Shown here: positions 31,884-43,940 of the stretch, one piece after another | How the letters are laid out: each line of letters begins with the position of its first letter | Position numbering within the stretch: the stretch's first letter is position 1 | NCBI RefSeq assembly: GCF_023078275.1 | Contig: NC_062979.1 | Coordinates: forward strand, 16,721,848-16,785,847 | DNA length: 64,000 nt | Direction: 5' to 3' | Source: Leguminivora glycinivorella | Lineage: Eukaryota; Arthropoda; Insecta; Lepidoptera; Tortricidae | Notes under the pieces: model-generated | Databases searched by the model: none | What the model was told of the DNA's origin: nothing | What the model saw: only the letters and a program-made list of their open reading frames with translations | Made by a program: the position numbers and the translations under genes

Positions 31884-34330
31884 CAAATATAAAAAACTTA
31901 AAACAATATCAATTTAAGTTACTGTATAATATGTATAATGGTTGTATGTAAAAAATAAAAATAAAAACTATTAATCGTCCAATCCACTATGTAAATATAT
32001 ATACACATTGACATAACATAATAGCAATTCTTGATAGAAAACTAAAATTTCTAATAAAATTAAAATGAAAATTATTTATCAATTCTAATATGTCCATTAA
32101 TTCTTCTAAATCTATTAAATTTTAATTATTGGCCTACTAATAATCATTATACTCATATAATAATTGTATTTTAACGTAGGTATTCAATTAATAATTAATT
32201 GTAATGAAAACATTGTTTATATCAAATATATAAATAATAGATCGCTCATAAAATCCATACTGAACACCAGCTAATAATGAATAAATCAATGAATATAGTC
32301 TAGTCAATTATACATTACAATAAAAAGCTTATAATTAATTTATTCATATAATTACAAAAAAAAAAAAAACACTCTCTTAAGTGTTTATACTACACCCAAT
32401 GAACGCAATTTACAGCGAGGCCACATCTAGTTGTTTCTGTTCAACGTTTTCCTTAGCGCCGGTCCGATCAACATGCGAGTGCCGCGCCGCGCGCCCTGTT
32501 GTCCACTTACCCTCAACCACAAATAATGATTCTATGTATCTACCTATGTGTGAATGTGAATTTTAAACTTGTCATTTTTATTTTTGTATGTAGCTCTTGT
32601 CGTGTATTTTGTTAGCATTAATAATATTTATATTCTCATTTTAAGTGAATTGTACAAATTCTTATGGGAATAAAGAATCTTTAAACCTATCTATGACATG
32701 ACGTCAGTATATTTAGAAAAAATATTTCACATTGTCACACCCGTCAACGACTATGAATTTTAATACAATAGAGGTTGCTTCTATGGAGATCAGATTACTA
32801 CCTCTAATTTCCATAGTTGATCTGAATTATGTGACGTCACTCCATCGGCCAACACCGTGTTCGGAGTCCATAATTAAAAAAAATATATACACACATCTTT
32901 AATTAAAAATACGCAGTCATCACGCACTTTTAATGCCCGCAGGCTATAAATATTGATTTCTTAAGTCAAATACTACAGAAAACAATAACTTGATGTGCTA
33001 AATTCGATACGAGTCTAGTAGCCTATTAATCAACCAGGTAAAAGTTTTATTATATGAATTATTTATTATGATCAATATTTTATGCTGACGCTACCGCGAA
33101 GGCAAATCTCAAAAGGCAATCTTTGAGCGTCATTAATGTATCATGCGTATTTGGTCGCACGTCAATGAAACTTATATTTCTATCCCGCTCTGCAAAATGG
33201 CCGTCAAAACAAAGACTGAATTTATAAATTATCTTAGAAAATATTTTTTTTCATGTACTTACGAGTGAAATGTGATTCCCTGCGATTTGTTTTTCCTTTT
33301 AGAATGGTTTGTGCAACGCATAAAAGCACACGAAAGCATTTTGGTTACGTTTTACCAATAAAAAATAATTTATAATTTCCTCACGTTACACGTCTCACGA
33401 CATCCGATGCGCACGCAGTGCTGATTGCAACTGAAAGCAATCAAGCGACGGGAGCTTGATTTTTGAGGGCCACATTTGAGTGGCGCGTCACCTATCTTCC
33501 GCTATTTTACTTTAATCAAAGAAAGAATGTAATGAATTTTAGGACTCGTAACGCCATGCATGTACCACATTGAAAGTTAGTCTAGATATATTATTATCGA
33601 CAATTACAAACCGTCAAGATGTTGCTTTATAATATAATTAATAAATAAAGAGTTTTTTTGTGTGTAGATTATTATAAAAAGGAGATTGTCCATTTTGGTT
33701 TCGCTCAGGAACCTTTGCGTATACGTTACAGACAGACAGGTGTAAATTATTTACGCATTTTGTTATGAAAAACGATATAATATACGGCTTAAACAAAACG
33801 GGGAATATAAATCCATAACAAAAAGGCCTTGTGTTGCTTAATTCCGTGATTCAATATAATATTTATTTACAAAAGCTTTGCCGCCATCGACGTCTTAATC
33901 AGCTTTGACATAAGACTGAAACTCAAACAGTAGTCTTTGGAGTCATAATGTTTTTACACTAATGAATGACAAGTCTAGGAGGTTTTCCACGAACGAGTTT
34001 GCGATATGTGGCTATAATATATATGTCACTCTATATGCATGAATAGGACTAAAAGAGAAAGATGTCCGCAAAATGTTAACCCAGGTGACAGCAAAAGGCC
34101 CTCTGTATTAACTGTCACCAAACTGACACTGATTGTCATGACCAACATGTAGTAGGTGGTATGCCCTACGAGCGTAGCTGATAAAATACGAAATCCCGTT
34201 TAATCTTTGTAGGTATGGAAAAACAGCGACCGAACCGAGGCTCGACCGTTCTTGACGTTTTAGAATAGGTTACTTGACAGGGTAAAGTCACGAATAATCC
34301 CTGTCACTTTTGGTTCTTTCATTTCCAGTA
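31884..34330. other. Intron sequence: retroelement 3' untranslated regions and unclassified DNA
   Basis: The retrotransposon 3' untranslated region continues to an A run at about 32353-32368. A second tail-like ending (GGGAATAAAGAATCTTTAAA) lies at about 32668-32687. A GC-rich patch (GCGAGTGCCGCGCCGCGCGC) is at about 32472. From 32690 to 34330 there is AT-rich DNA with short inverted repeats but no supported gene. Confidence 0.4.
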
Positions 34331-34513
34331 AATATCATCGGCGAAACGAAAGCCCACAGACTTCGCTGGTTCGGTCATTTGATTAGAATGGGAAACGATC
34401 GGGCAGTCAAGAGAGCGATCTTGTGTCGACCGGCTGGTGGCCGTCCGGCGGGTCGACCCAGGTATCGCTGGGAGGACAGTGTGGCGGCGGATCTGCGTCA
34501 GCTACACTACAAG
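34331..34513 (+). pseudogene. RTE-like retrotransposon C-terminus, 5' piece (split)
   Basis: Plus-strand frame IIGETKAHRLRWFGHLIRMG, then RAVKRAILCRP, GRPAGRPRYRWEDSVAADLR and QL. The HRLRW-GH-xRM and GRPRxRWxD-xxxDL signature is the C-terminal region of RTE-like polymerases. The frame ends where the long inverted-repeat element at 34514-40541 begins; the remainder (VGDWQEAAQDRDRWQSLISE) resumes at 40548. Confidence 0.85.
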
Positions 34514-34649
34514 TTGTGTCCGTCAGGATGGCGTGAGAGATGTCTGAATAGTCACAACATTTGCACCAAATAACTGTACCTAAACTGTACCTATAGCGAA
34601 GAAAACTGTACCTCAAGCAATTAAATATTAAATGGATAATCCTTACATA

Positions 34650-37600
34650 GGATACATCTAGGCTCCGGACATTTTTGTTTCCTCCTAGTCGCGATTCTAG
34701 ACAATATTTACTCCACGCAGCTGAAGTTTACCACATGCGATATTCTTCACAGTCATTATTTCTACACGATCTTGACTCTACCTAGTCGCGATTTCACACA
34801 ATATTGTTTCCGCACAACTGAAGTTTACCACATTCGCTATTCATCACAGTCATTACTTCTACACGATCTTGACTCTACCTAATCGCGGTTTCACACAATA
34901 TTTATTCCACGCAGCTGAAATTTACCACATGCGTTATTTTTCACAGTCATTATTTCTACACAATCGTGACTCTACCAAGTCGCGATTCTACACAATATTG
35001 TTTCCACACAACTGAAGATTACCACATTCCTTATTCATCACAGTCATTACTTCTACACGATCTTGACTCTACCTAGTCGCGACTCTACGCAATATTGTTT
35101 CCGCACAACTGAAGATTACCACATTCGTTATTCATCACAGTCATTACTTCTACACGATCTTGACTCTACCTAGTCGCGATTTCACACAATATTTATTCCA
35201 CGCAACTGAAGTTTACCACATTCGTTATTCTTCACACAATTATATTACTATACAATTGTCGCAACCCTATTAATGTACAACATCGGTCACATCTCTGATA
35301 GAAAGGCACCCATATGTGAGTACAAAGATAATAGAATTTCACTAGATATAGTTTACGGTGAAGGTTTATGGCCCCGAGTTTCCATGACGTTGATTTGTTG
35401 TTACGTACTCTTTCTCTTCGAATAATGCATAATGTTTTCATTCACTTGTGTTGATTTATAAGTACTCAATAAAGACAATTATTTGTATATGTCGCAGGGG
35501 AATGGCCAAACGGCCATGATGTCAAAATGGCGAATCCATTTCATCATTTCTCTAGAAAATTTCAGTCATTTGACTAAATCCCTGACTCTGTTTAGTTAAA
35601 TCACAAAATCGCCCAATAGATACGCCGCGTTTCGTCATTTCCCTAGATTTGTTTAGCGATTTGATAAAATCCCTGAACCACGACAGTAAGTTGACGAAAC
35701 GGGTTTATAAAGTCAACTAGTTTTATCATTTCTCTAAACAAGTTCAGTGAAAAGACAAAATGTTTTAATAAATAATATAATAATTTAAAATAAAATATTT
35801 TTAGTTTTGCTTCTTCACTTATTCTATTTTTTTCTTATTTATTGAAAAAAAAAAAACTCTTAAAACGGATTCAATTGAGTATAATGTCTTCATGGGTCAG
35901 ATCAGATAGCGAGCTAAAATGAGTGCAGTGAAAATTCGCCCACTGATTTTACCAGTGCAGTCACTCATGTCAATGCAGGGCAGCTTGTGGCGAGCTGTTG
36001 AGGAACAGCGACCTCACGTACCCAAGTGCTCCTGGGGAGTTCTGTTATCCATGAGGTGGGTGGATGGGACAGTGCACTCTACCCTGTGGCTTGCCTGTAC
36101 TGGCCGTCCAGAGTCATTAAGTCGTTTGCTCCATGGCCTAAGACGCGAGTTGGCACAGTGGCTTAACAGCTACTGGGTAGAAAGCGGAGTACAGCTCTCG
36201 ATAACCTTGAGCTCTCACATCGGTTTTGCCCTTGCCGGAATATCAATAAAATACGGAGCTCGATTACATGTGTTTATTGTTCAAACGCAACTTACAGACT
36301 ACTCAATACAAGGATGATACATGACATATATATCTATAGATACACTCATACACCACACTCAATAACCAAGTTCATTTTAGATTCCATTAACTCTCAAATA
36401 GTCCTTACACGATGGCGGGTGCTGCCTCTGCGTTCGTCCCATGACATGGGCAAGGGCAGCATCTCCTCGTAATCCCCTTGACATTTCATTAAAGTGTCAA
36501 AAGGGACTCTAATCGTTGGCTTCAGCTTCGCGCACGTCGCCCAAAGGTCCAGAAAACCCTATGGTTTCCGTGTTGGGGTAGACATACAAATAATTAAGAT
36601 TCAGTTTACAAACACCTAATATTTGATTAAAATTTTTAAAAAGAACTTTGATACCTATTTTGACATTTTATTTTACCATGTCACTAATCCAGTAAGAGAT
36701 TTAATCAAATCAAGTGAAAAAGGCAAGAATCTAATAAATCTAATTGGATATATTAGATTCTTGCCTTCGTCATTTCATGAAACAAGTTCAGAGATTTGTT
36801 CAAATCACTTACAAGTTGAGACTTTATCATTTCCCTAATTTTGTTTATCGAAATGTTAAAACGAATTGACTTTGTAAGTTCGTTTCGTCAACTTACTGTC
36901 GTGGTTCAGGAATTTTATCAAATCGCTAAACAAATCTAGTGAAATGACGTAACGCGGCGTGTCTATTGGGCGATTTTGTGATTTGACTAAACAGTGTAAG
37001 GGATTTAGTCAAATGACTGAAATTTTCTAGAGAAAGGATTCGCCATTTTGACATCATGCGTGATTTGATCATATCCCTTAGAGATTTGATCAAATCTCCG
37101 TTTTGGCCATTTCCTTGCGACATATACAAATAATTGTCTTTATTGAGTATAAATCAACACAAGTGAACGAAAACATTATGCATTATTCGAAGAGAAAGAG
37201 TACTTAACAACAAATCGACGTCATGGAAACGCGGGGCCATAAACCTTCACCGTAAACTATATCTAGTGAAATTATATTATCTTTGTACTCATATTTGGGT
37301 GCCTTTCTATCAGAGATGTGACCGATGTTGTACATTAATAGGGTTGCGACAATTGTATAGAAATATAATTGTGTGAAGAATAACGAATGTGGTAAACTTC
37401 AGTTGCGTGGAATAAATATTGTGTGAAATCGCGACTAGGTAGAGTCAAGATCGTGTAGAAGTAATGTCTGTGATGAATAACGAATGTGGTAATCTTCAGT
37501 TGTGTGGAAATAATATTGCGTAGAGTCACGACTAGGTAGAGTCAAGATCGTGTAGAAGTAATGACTGTGATGAATAACGAATGTGGTAATCTTCAGTTGT

Positions 37601-37958
37601 GTGGAAACAATATTGCGTAGAATCGCGACTAGGTAGAGTCAAGATTGTGTAGAAATAATGACTGTGAAAAATAACGCATGTGGTAAACTTCAGCTGCGTG
37701 GAATAAATATTGTATGAAACCGCGACTAGGTAGAGTCAAGATCGTGTAGAAGTAATGACTGCGATGAATAGCGAATGTGGTAAACTTCAGTTGTGCGGAA
37801 ACAATATTGTGTGAAATCGCGACTAGGTAGAGTCAAGATCGTGTACAAATAATGACTGTGAAGAATATCGCATGTGGTAAACTTCAGCTGCGTGGAATAA
37901 ATATTGTCTAGAATCGCGACTAGGAGGAAACAAAAATGTCCGGAGCCTAGATATATCC
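34650..37958. mobile_element. Foldback element with 97-bp subrepeats in ~1.1-kb inverted arms
   Basis: Outer ends GGATACATCTAGGCTCCGG and CCGGAGCCTAGATATATCC are inverted. Each arm holds six tandem copies of a 97-bp subrepeat. In the left arm the word TAGTCGCGA or its variants falls at 34686, 34783, 34880, 34977, 35074 and 35171; the right arm mirrors them at about 37340-37930. Further in, the arms continue as non-tandem inverted sequence (left to about 35765, right from about 36830). A roughly 1-kb unique spacer lies between. Long TIRs built from tandem subrepeats are typical of Foldback/Galileo-type elements. No transposase is present. Confidence 0.85.
35919..36317 (+). CDS. Unrecognised ORF in the foldback spacer (possible captured sequence)
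   Basis: A 132-codon frame from ATG 35919, in sequence clearly less AT-rich than its surroundings. Notable stretches are SLWRAVEEQRPHVPKCSWGV and LSRLLHGLRRELAQWLNSYW, with a hydrophobic segment near the end (SSHIGFALAGIS). I recognise no family. It sits in the unique spacer between the arms of the foldback element, where such elements often carry foreign DNA. Downstream (about 36240-36600, minus strand) is AATAAA-containing sequence that could be part of an LTR. Whether it is a real protein, a captured exon or chance is open. Confidence 0.3.
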   Translation: MSAVKIRPLILPVQSLMSMQGSLWRAVEEQRPHVPKCSWGVLLSMRWVDGTVHSTLWLACTGRPESLSRLLHGLRRELAQWLNSYWVESGVQLSITLSSHIGFALAGISIKYGARLHVFIVQTQLTDYSIQG

Positions 37959-39319
37959 CGGATAGGATATATATCAATAAACTGTACCTCACTAAACTGC
38001 CAATAATAACATTTAAATCACACGTGATATCGGTCAAATCAACAACATTTTTTTACTGCTCTCATTTACTGAAATAAATGAGATGATGAAATGATAATAT
38101 TATTACAATATATCATCATTAGGCCTTATGCATCTTTACAGATGATTTAAGCAGCATCTCTGATCGAGCGACAGCGCCGTTTGTGGCCATATCGATACCT
38201 CCTAAGTATACTGAGCTAACTGCAAAATCACAATTTTACAGGAGAGGCATTCAAAGGTATAATGTGTTGTAACTAAAGTATGCGTAAAGATATCTTTATC
38301 AAACTTATAAGTATTTTATATGAATATATCCTAGTCTTATCTGCATTCATAGAATATACCTATAAATAATAGTTTTTGAGATAACTGTAGATACTCCAGT
38401 TTACGTGTAATCGACTTGCTGTCATTCTTGGTATACTGGATCAAGTACCACTTGCTCCAATATACGTCGTGGCATAATAATAGAGGATAATCAATATATT
38501 TGTAAAATAAAATACTTTTTTTACATAAAATATATGACAAGGTACTTTGTTTGATATATATACTTGTATAGTAGGTAATATACTTGTATGTATAGTAGGT
38601 AAGTACTCGTTTTCCATTGATGTACTTACAATCATACTTACAATCACGCCTGTATCCCATAAAGGGGTAGGCAGAACATATGAAACTACTAAAGCTTCAG
38701 TGCCACTCTTGGCAAATAAGGGCCAAGGGGTTCCGTTGATGTGTTATATCTATAACGATTTATCTGTAATGTGAAACAGTAACTTGTGGGTATTATGTTA
38801 TTTTTATTATATTTATATATATGGGTGTGTATATACAGATATGTATATTGAATCTGTTTCTATAATATGTTTTTTTTAATAAGTAAATGTTAAAACACGA
38901 AATTATATAGAATCAAAATCATTTTTTATTATGTAAGAAAATCAACACATTAATCACATACTTCATACATCATTCGTATGGTTGCATTTATGTTTTATAA
39001 CAAAAAAATATACTTAATCAGATACTACCTACATATTGTTTTCTTAAGAACTGGATTTCTTATTTTAGTCAGTCAGCGGTAGGTAGCTACTAAAAAATAC
39101 AACGCAATTCACTTTTGGACTGTATACATATAAATCAACAAAAAAATATATCGTTACTTCGAAACTAAACAACAGTTTTGCCTACATTTAATAAAGATAT
39201 ATTTTCTTATAAATAAGAATATAGGAACTGTTTCAATGGTTTAATTTAGGAATCTCAAAAGAGATCACGTTTTTTCTATAATATAGGTACCTTAGTATAC
39301 TTAGTATAGGTACCCACCT

Positions 39320-39540
39320 ATAGGGTAGACCGAGGCTATTCGGATGAGCGGGCAAATCGGATCAAGGTCCGAAATCTCTTAGTATATTGCAAATTTTTTA
39401 AAAGTAATCGATCGAAGACAAAGAGGGATAGTGTGGCTCAACTGAAGTGCGATTAATTTGAAGAGATTTTCAAAACACTAAGAGATTTTGGACCTTGATC
39501 CGATATACCCGGTGATCCGATTAGCCTCGGTCTACCCTAT
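39320..39540. repeat. MITE with ~55-bp inverted repeats
   Basis: Termini TAGGGTAGACCGAGGCTATT and the matching AGCCTCGGTCTACCCTA; similarity continues through CGGATCAAGGTCC / GGACCTTGATCCG and AATCTCTTAG / CTAAGAGATT. About 220 bp, no ORF; sits inside the long-TIR element. Confidence 0.85.
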
Positions 39541-40547
39541 TGAAAGGATTAAAAACATAAATCTTTGTTAATTGTTTTAAACAATATATCTAACTTAAAG
39601 GTACTATAACTTAAAGGTACGTACCCTAAGAATTTAATCAGTCTTATTTGAGTATTATAAAACAATAATTATGGCACTCGATAGTAGGTAAATTACCAAT
39701 CACTTTCGTTTTCCCACATGTTTGTTTTTAATCTATGTAGGTAATTAAACTGTTGTAAAAATCATGATATTGAGTTGGAATAGTACCACGTTGACATAAA
39801 ATTTATTACTGGCGACTTTTCTTTTTGAACATATCGTTTTTCCGACTCAAGTCTTGGCTTGATCGATTTTTGTTCATGTACATCTGCAACTACCAATAAT
39901 TTTTCATATTCCACTACATTTAGGTGAGGAACAGCTGCGCTCCACTGAAAAATCATCGAAAAGTACACTTTCAGAAAAGTCCACTGGCACTAGAGGTTCC
40001 AACTCAATTCCAAGTCTTGGCGAGTTTTGCGATATACAGCTTTGATCTGATGCTATATCTTTGAAAAGTGTACTTTCAGTACTCAATACTCCCTGTTCTA
40101 TATGATCTAAGTTATATTATAATCGTTATCGGCATAATCTACCCCATAGTGTTACGTGAAAACAAGCGCCTGTTGCAAATTGATCGGCAAACATACATGT
40201 CATTCATTGAATTATATGAGAGCAGTAAAAAAAAATGTTGTTGATTTGACCGACATCACGTGTGATTTAAATGTTATTATTGGCAGTTTACTGAGGTACA
40301 GTTTAGGTACAGTTTATTGATATATGTTCCAGAACATAGTTCCCACACGTTGCGGCGATACACGGCTATGCGCGCCAAGCTGACGTCAGAACGGCGTGTC
40401 TATGTAACTATCTATTTAATGCTTGATTGCTTGAGGTACAGTTTTCTTCGCTATAGGTACAATTTAGTACAGTTTAGGTACAAGTATTTGGTGCAAATTT
40501 TGTGACTATTTAGACATCTCTCACGCCATCCTGACGGACACTACAAG

Positions 40548-40646
40548 TCGGTGACTGGCAAGAGGCTGCGCAGGATCGGGACAGGTGGCAGTCTCTCATT
40601 TCGGAGGCCAGGATTCGCTTTGGAACGTTGAGCCAAAATATTTAGT
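40548..40646 (+). pseudogene. RTE-like retrotransposon C-terminus, 3' piece (split)
   Basis: Frame VGDWQEAAQDRDRWQSLISE, then ARIRFGTLSQNI and TAG. The W-x-x-AQDRDRW motif is the last conserved block of RTE-like polymerases and completes the piece at 34331-34513. The DNA element between them inserted into an already existing retrotransposon copy. Confidence 0.85.
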
Positions 40647-41649
40647 TTAAGTACCTAGTTTATTTCAAGTAACCTTTTGGGAGCGCTGTTAATTTTCTCT
40701 TTACAATGAATGTAATTTTCAGTGAACTTAATCTAAGACGTCAAAGACCATGGTAAAACTTCGGATCGGGATACTGGCAGACAATGTTTTAACAAAGGCT
40801 TCTCTTTTATTTTCAAGCTTTAAAGTAATTCATGGAATCGATGTTTTTCTACAGTATTAAATAAATAAAATCTTAATCCAGCTTAGCAGACAAACTCTCA
40901 AATAAGTACAGTACCGGCCAATAATTTGTGATTATTCCTTTGAAATTGAAATTTATTTCAGGTCTATCGACCCATATTTTATACAATTAACTTAAAACTA
41001 GGTTATTTATTTTTTATTATAGATTAGGCACATACAATTTAACACTATAATACAATGGAATTATTAAAATAAAGTTTTTTTTTTTTATTTTGAATTACAT
41101 TACGATTCCAATAAAATTAATAAAACTAGTAGCCCTTTGAGCTAGCGATAAAAAAAGCATAAATTGCAGAGTATATAGAAATTATTTTATTATTCCAGCT
41201 TTTTGAGTAATATGCTGTCTTCTATGTATTTTGGGTCCATATTGGCTCATATAAAATTATTGTTTATACCGATTTGTGCTCCGAATGATCATTTCTCATA
41301 ATTTTACTTATCATAATTTTGTTTCATTATTATCAATAGTACTACTATCACTGTTCATAATAATTATTTAGCCGAAAATTTTTAATCATAAATTCTATAC
41401 AAATATTTAATATCATTCATAACTTTGTGTTTAAGAAAATCGTTCATCATAAAATTATTTAAAAAATTTTGGGGAAGTTCTATGAAAAGTTTGTGCCATT
41501 TATAGAAGCGCGTTTGGAGCTTTTACAGTGACATATAGAATCTGCATTAAAAAGTCGTTTCTGGTTTGCTCACGGTCAACCTAACACGCTCCTCCTCGCT
41601 ACGCTCGTCGTCGCACCTAACTGGACTGTAAACTCTCACCACCATCTTT
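40647..41649. other. AT-rich intron sequence, no gene seen
   Basis: No element or exon recognised apart from short A/T runs. Confidence 0.4.
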
Positions 41650-42692
41650 AATATTTCCTTTGGCGAAAGATCATGGACCCAGGCTAGCCTACCCATCAGG
41701 TTAGGCGGCTTGGGCATCCGTAAAATTTCTAGTGTGGCGCTGCCTGCGTTCTTGGCTTCTGTACACGGTGCTCAAAACCTCATCGGGAAAATTTTAGCCC
41801 CTTCCATTGGGGTCCTAGAGGCTGCACACTGTACCGAGGCCAAGAATGTTTGGCAGCTAACATGCCCAAACACAGACCTGCCTGTCAACCCATGTTCGCA
41901 AAAGCAGTGGGACGGGCCTCTCTGCCATCTAACAAGGGACCGTCTCCTGGAGACGGCTCTTGATTCGGCGGATCGGGCTCGCCTCCTCGCTACCGCGGAA
42001 TGGGAGTCAGGTCTGTGGCTACATACACTCCCATCCACCACAATAGGGACATTGCTGGACAACACCACATTCCGATTAGCCACCTGTCTCAGAATAGGGG
42101 CATCAGCAAACGTGCCTCATCGCTGCCAGTGCGGAGCTACGGTGGACAGTCTTGGCCACCACGGCCTCTCATGCAGCCGAAGTGCCGGGAGAATTCCTCG
42201 CCACGCTAGCCTCAACGACGTCATCCGGCGGGCCCTTGCTAGCGCAAAAGTGCCGGCCGTCCTCGAACCCAACGGCCTGGCCAGGGTTGATGGCAAGCGG
42301 CCTAATGGGATGACGCTGGTGCCTTGGAGTATGGGTCGGCCGCTCGTCTGGGATGCTACATGGAGCTAGCTCCGTCCCATATTCCAAGCACTAAAGTTGG
42401 TGCTGGTGCGGCTGCATCCTCGGCTGAAGACCTCAAACGTCGCAAGTATGCCAACCTCGGAAGTAGCTACATATTTGCGGCGTTTGGGGTTGAAACCTTG
42501 GGGCCGTGGGGGCCTAGTGCGCGTCGCCTCTATGAGGAGCTGTCCAAGCGCCTCATAGACGCATCTGGTGACCAGAGGGCTGGCCAGTATTTCGCTCAGC
42601 GGATAAGTATAGCTATCCAGCGGGGCAATGCGGCCAGCCTTCTGGGCACCTTACCCACTGGCGACGATTTGAGCCAAATTTTTTATTTGTAG
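41650..42692 (+). pseudogene. C-terminal part of a restriction-like-endonuclease-type retrotransposon polyprotein, frameshifted
   Basis: The first frame (41650-42369) holds SWTQASLPIRLGGLGIR, then a Cys/His knuckle HRCQCGATVDSLGHHGLSC, RIPRHASLNDVIRRALAS and GKRPNGMTLVPWSMGRPLVW plus DAT. The second frame (to TAG 42690-42692) continues ELAPSHIP, AEDLKRRKYANL and FAAFGVETLGPWGPSARRLY. The order Cys/His knuckle, R-H-x-x-x-N, P(D/N)G, about 12 residues, D, then K-x-x-K-Y fits restriction-like endonucleases of R2/R4/NeSL-type elements; the usual Asp after Pro is Asn here. A frameshift at about 42360 and the missing RT make it inactive. Confidence 0.75.
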
Positions 42693-43496
42693 ATAAGTAG
42701 TATAAGTTTGTATTTGTAAGATTTTTAGTATAAGTGTTTAGTAGTAAGTTTTTTAATATGTTGTACCTAATTAATTAATTGGTTTTGAATAAAATATTCT
42801 CCATAAGTATATAAACATTAACATTAGTATAAAATGTATTTATGATGAATGACATTAACCAATAATCTATATACCAATTTTATATGAACTTTGGCGCACC
42901 CATGTATTTTACTACGTTTAATTGCAATATTCATCAGTACAAAAATACTAGTAAAAATATGCAATTTACTAACCATAAACGTTGTAACGTTGCTTTGTCG
43001 CTATACATGCTCATAAAAAATAATCACAATTGTTATAGGTAGGTACTGAGTTGATATATTATTGGCCAGCACTGTACTTCACATTTTCTTTCTCCAAGTT
43101 AAACTAAAATGGAACACAAAAGAACCGTCTACACTGACGTGTACGTACATTGCTGACATCAGAGACGGCGGCGGGAAACTGCCCCTGCCTGACGCTATAC
43201 AACACGAGTTCTCAAATACATTCGCAAATATTTTATTTCCGGTGGGTAAATATTTTCCAACGCTAGCTTTTCAATTGTTGATAAGTACAGTCGCGTTCAG
43301 TTACAACAAATTTACGCGAACAAAAAACGTTTGAAAACGATTCTAATACTATGAGCATAAATGTGTGTTTTGATATTTTGTCCGTGTAACTGTGTAGATA
43401 AATAAGTAGAATATGTGCAAGTATGATGATGATGATGATGTCCTCCCAGACGTATCCGTCGACGGCGACATCCTGACAATTTTTAATTAATTTATT

Positions 43497-43940
43497 AATA
43501 TCTGGGCGACCGAGCTTCGCTCGGTTCTATTTTAATATATCACGTCTTTAGATTAAAAAAAAAACTCTTATAAATACAAAAACAAAAAAAAGACAAAAAA
43601 CAAAAACTTAATTTCTGGCCATGATTCGAAACCCTGACACCTACGATCTATCTGCGTACATTAGACCGACCTCGTACGACTGAGCTAAGCGGAATCGATG
43701 CGCGCGCGGCGAAATTAACGACCATATTTTACGTTTACTAACGCGAAGGAAAAACTCATGAAAACTCGAAAATTCGCGTTTTCCGGGATCTAAGGCTACG
43801 CTAGATCGATTTTTACCCCCGAAAACCCCCACATAACAAATTTCAGCGAAATCGTTAGAGCGGTTTCCGAGATCGTCGGTATATATAAATAAATAAATAA
43901 ATATACAAGAATTGCTCGTTTAAAAGTATAAGAATAAGAT
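43497..43940 (-). mobile_element. tRNA-headed SINE-like repeat, copy 2
   Basis: Minus-strand copy of the element at 9127-9592. It shares ACCGAGCGAAGCTCGGTCGC at its 3' end, the B-box region with one altered stretch (TTTCGAATCATGGCC instead of TTTCGAATCCCGGCC), and a shorter TTTA microsatellite. The B-box change suggests this copy can no longer drive pol III well. Confidence 0.7.

Larger units (their letters stand above)
34514..40541. mobile_element. Long-TIR DNA element split by a foldback element
   Basis: The right arm, about 40205-40541, is the reverse complement of a left arm that is itself in two pieces, 34514-34649 and 37959-38090. Key shared words: GTGTCCGTCAGGATGGCGTG, CTATAGCGAAGAAAACTGTA, CTGCCAATAATAACATTTAA. 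The arms are thus about 270-330 bp. Flanks share ACACTACAAG (34504-34513 and 40538-40547), a candidate target duplication of up to 10 bp. The interior (38091-40204) is AT-rich, contains the MITE at 39320-39540, and has only small frames, one of which (40086-39904, minus) shows an internal repeat of ES-LF-D and SCxSxxSP. No transposase is recognised. Confidence 0.75.

Noticed and set aside
39904..40086. Minus-strand frame with internally repeated ES-LF-D / SCxSxxSP blocks as a transposase exon
   Set aside because: Too short and without catalytic or DNA-binding motif; noted only within the long-TIR element.
43062..43334. 90-codon plus-strand ORF as a gene
   Set aside because: Contains a GC-richer middle (DIRDGGGKLPLPDAIQHEFS) but no splice signals or family that I can recognise; left unassigned.
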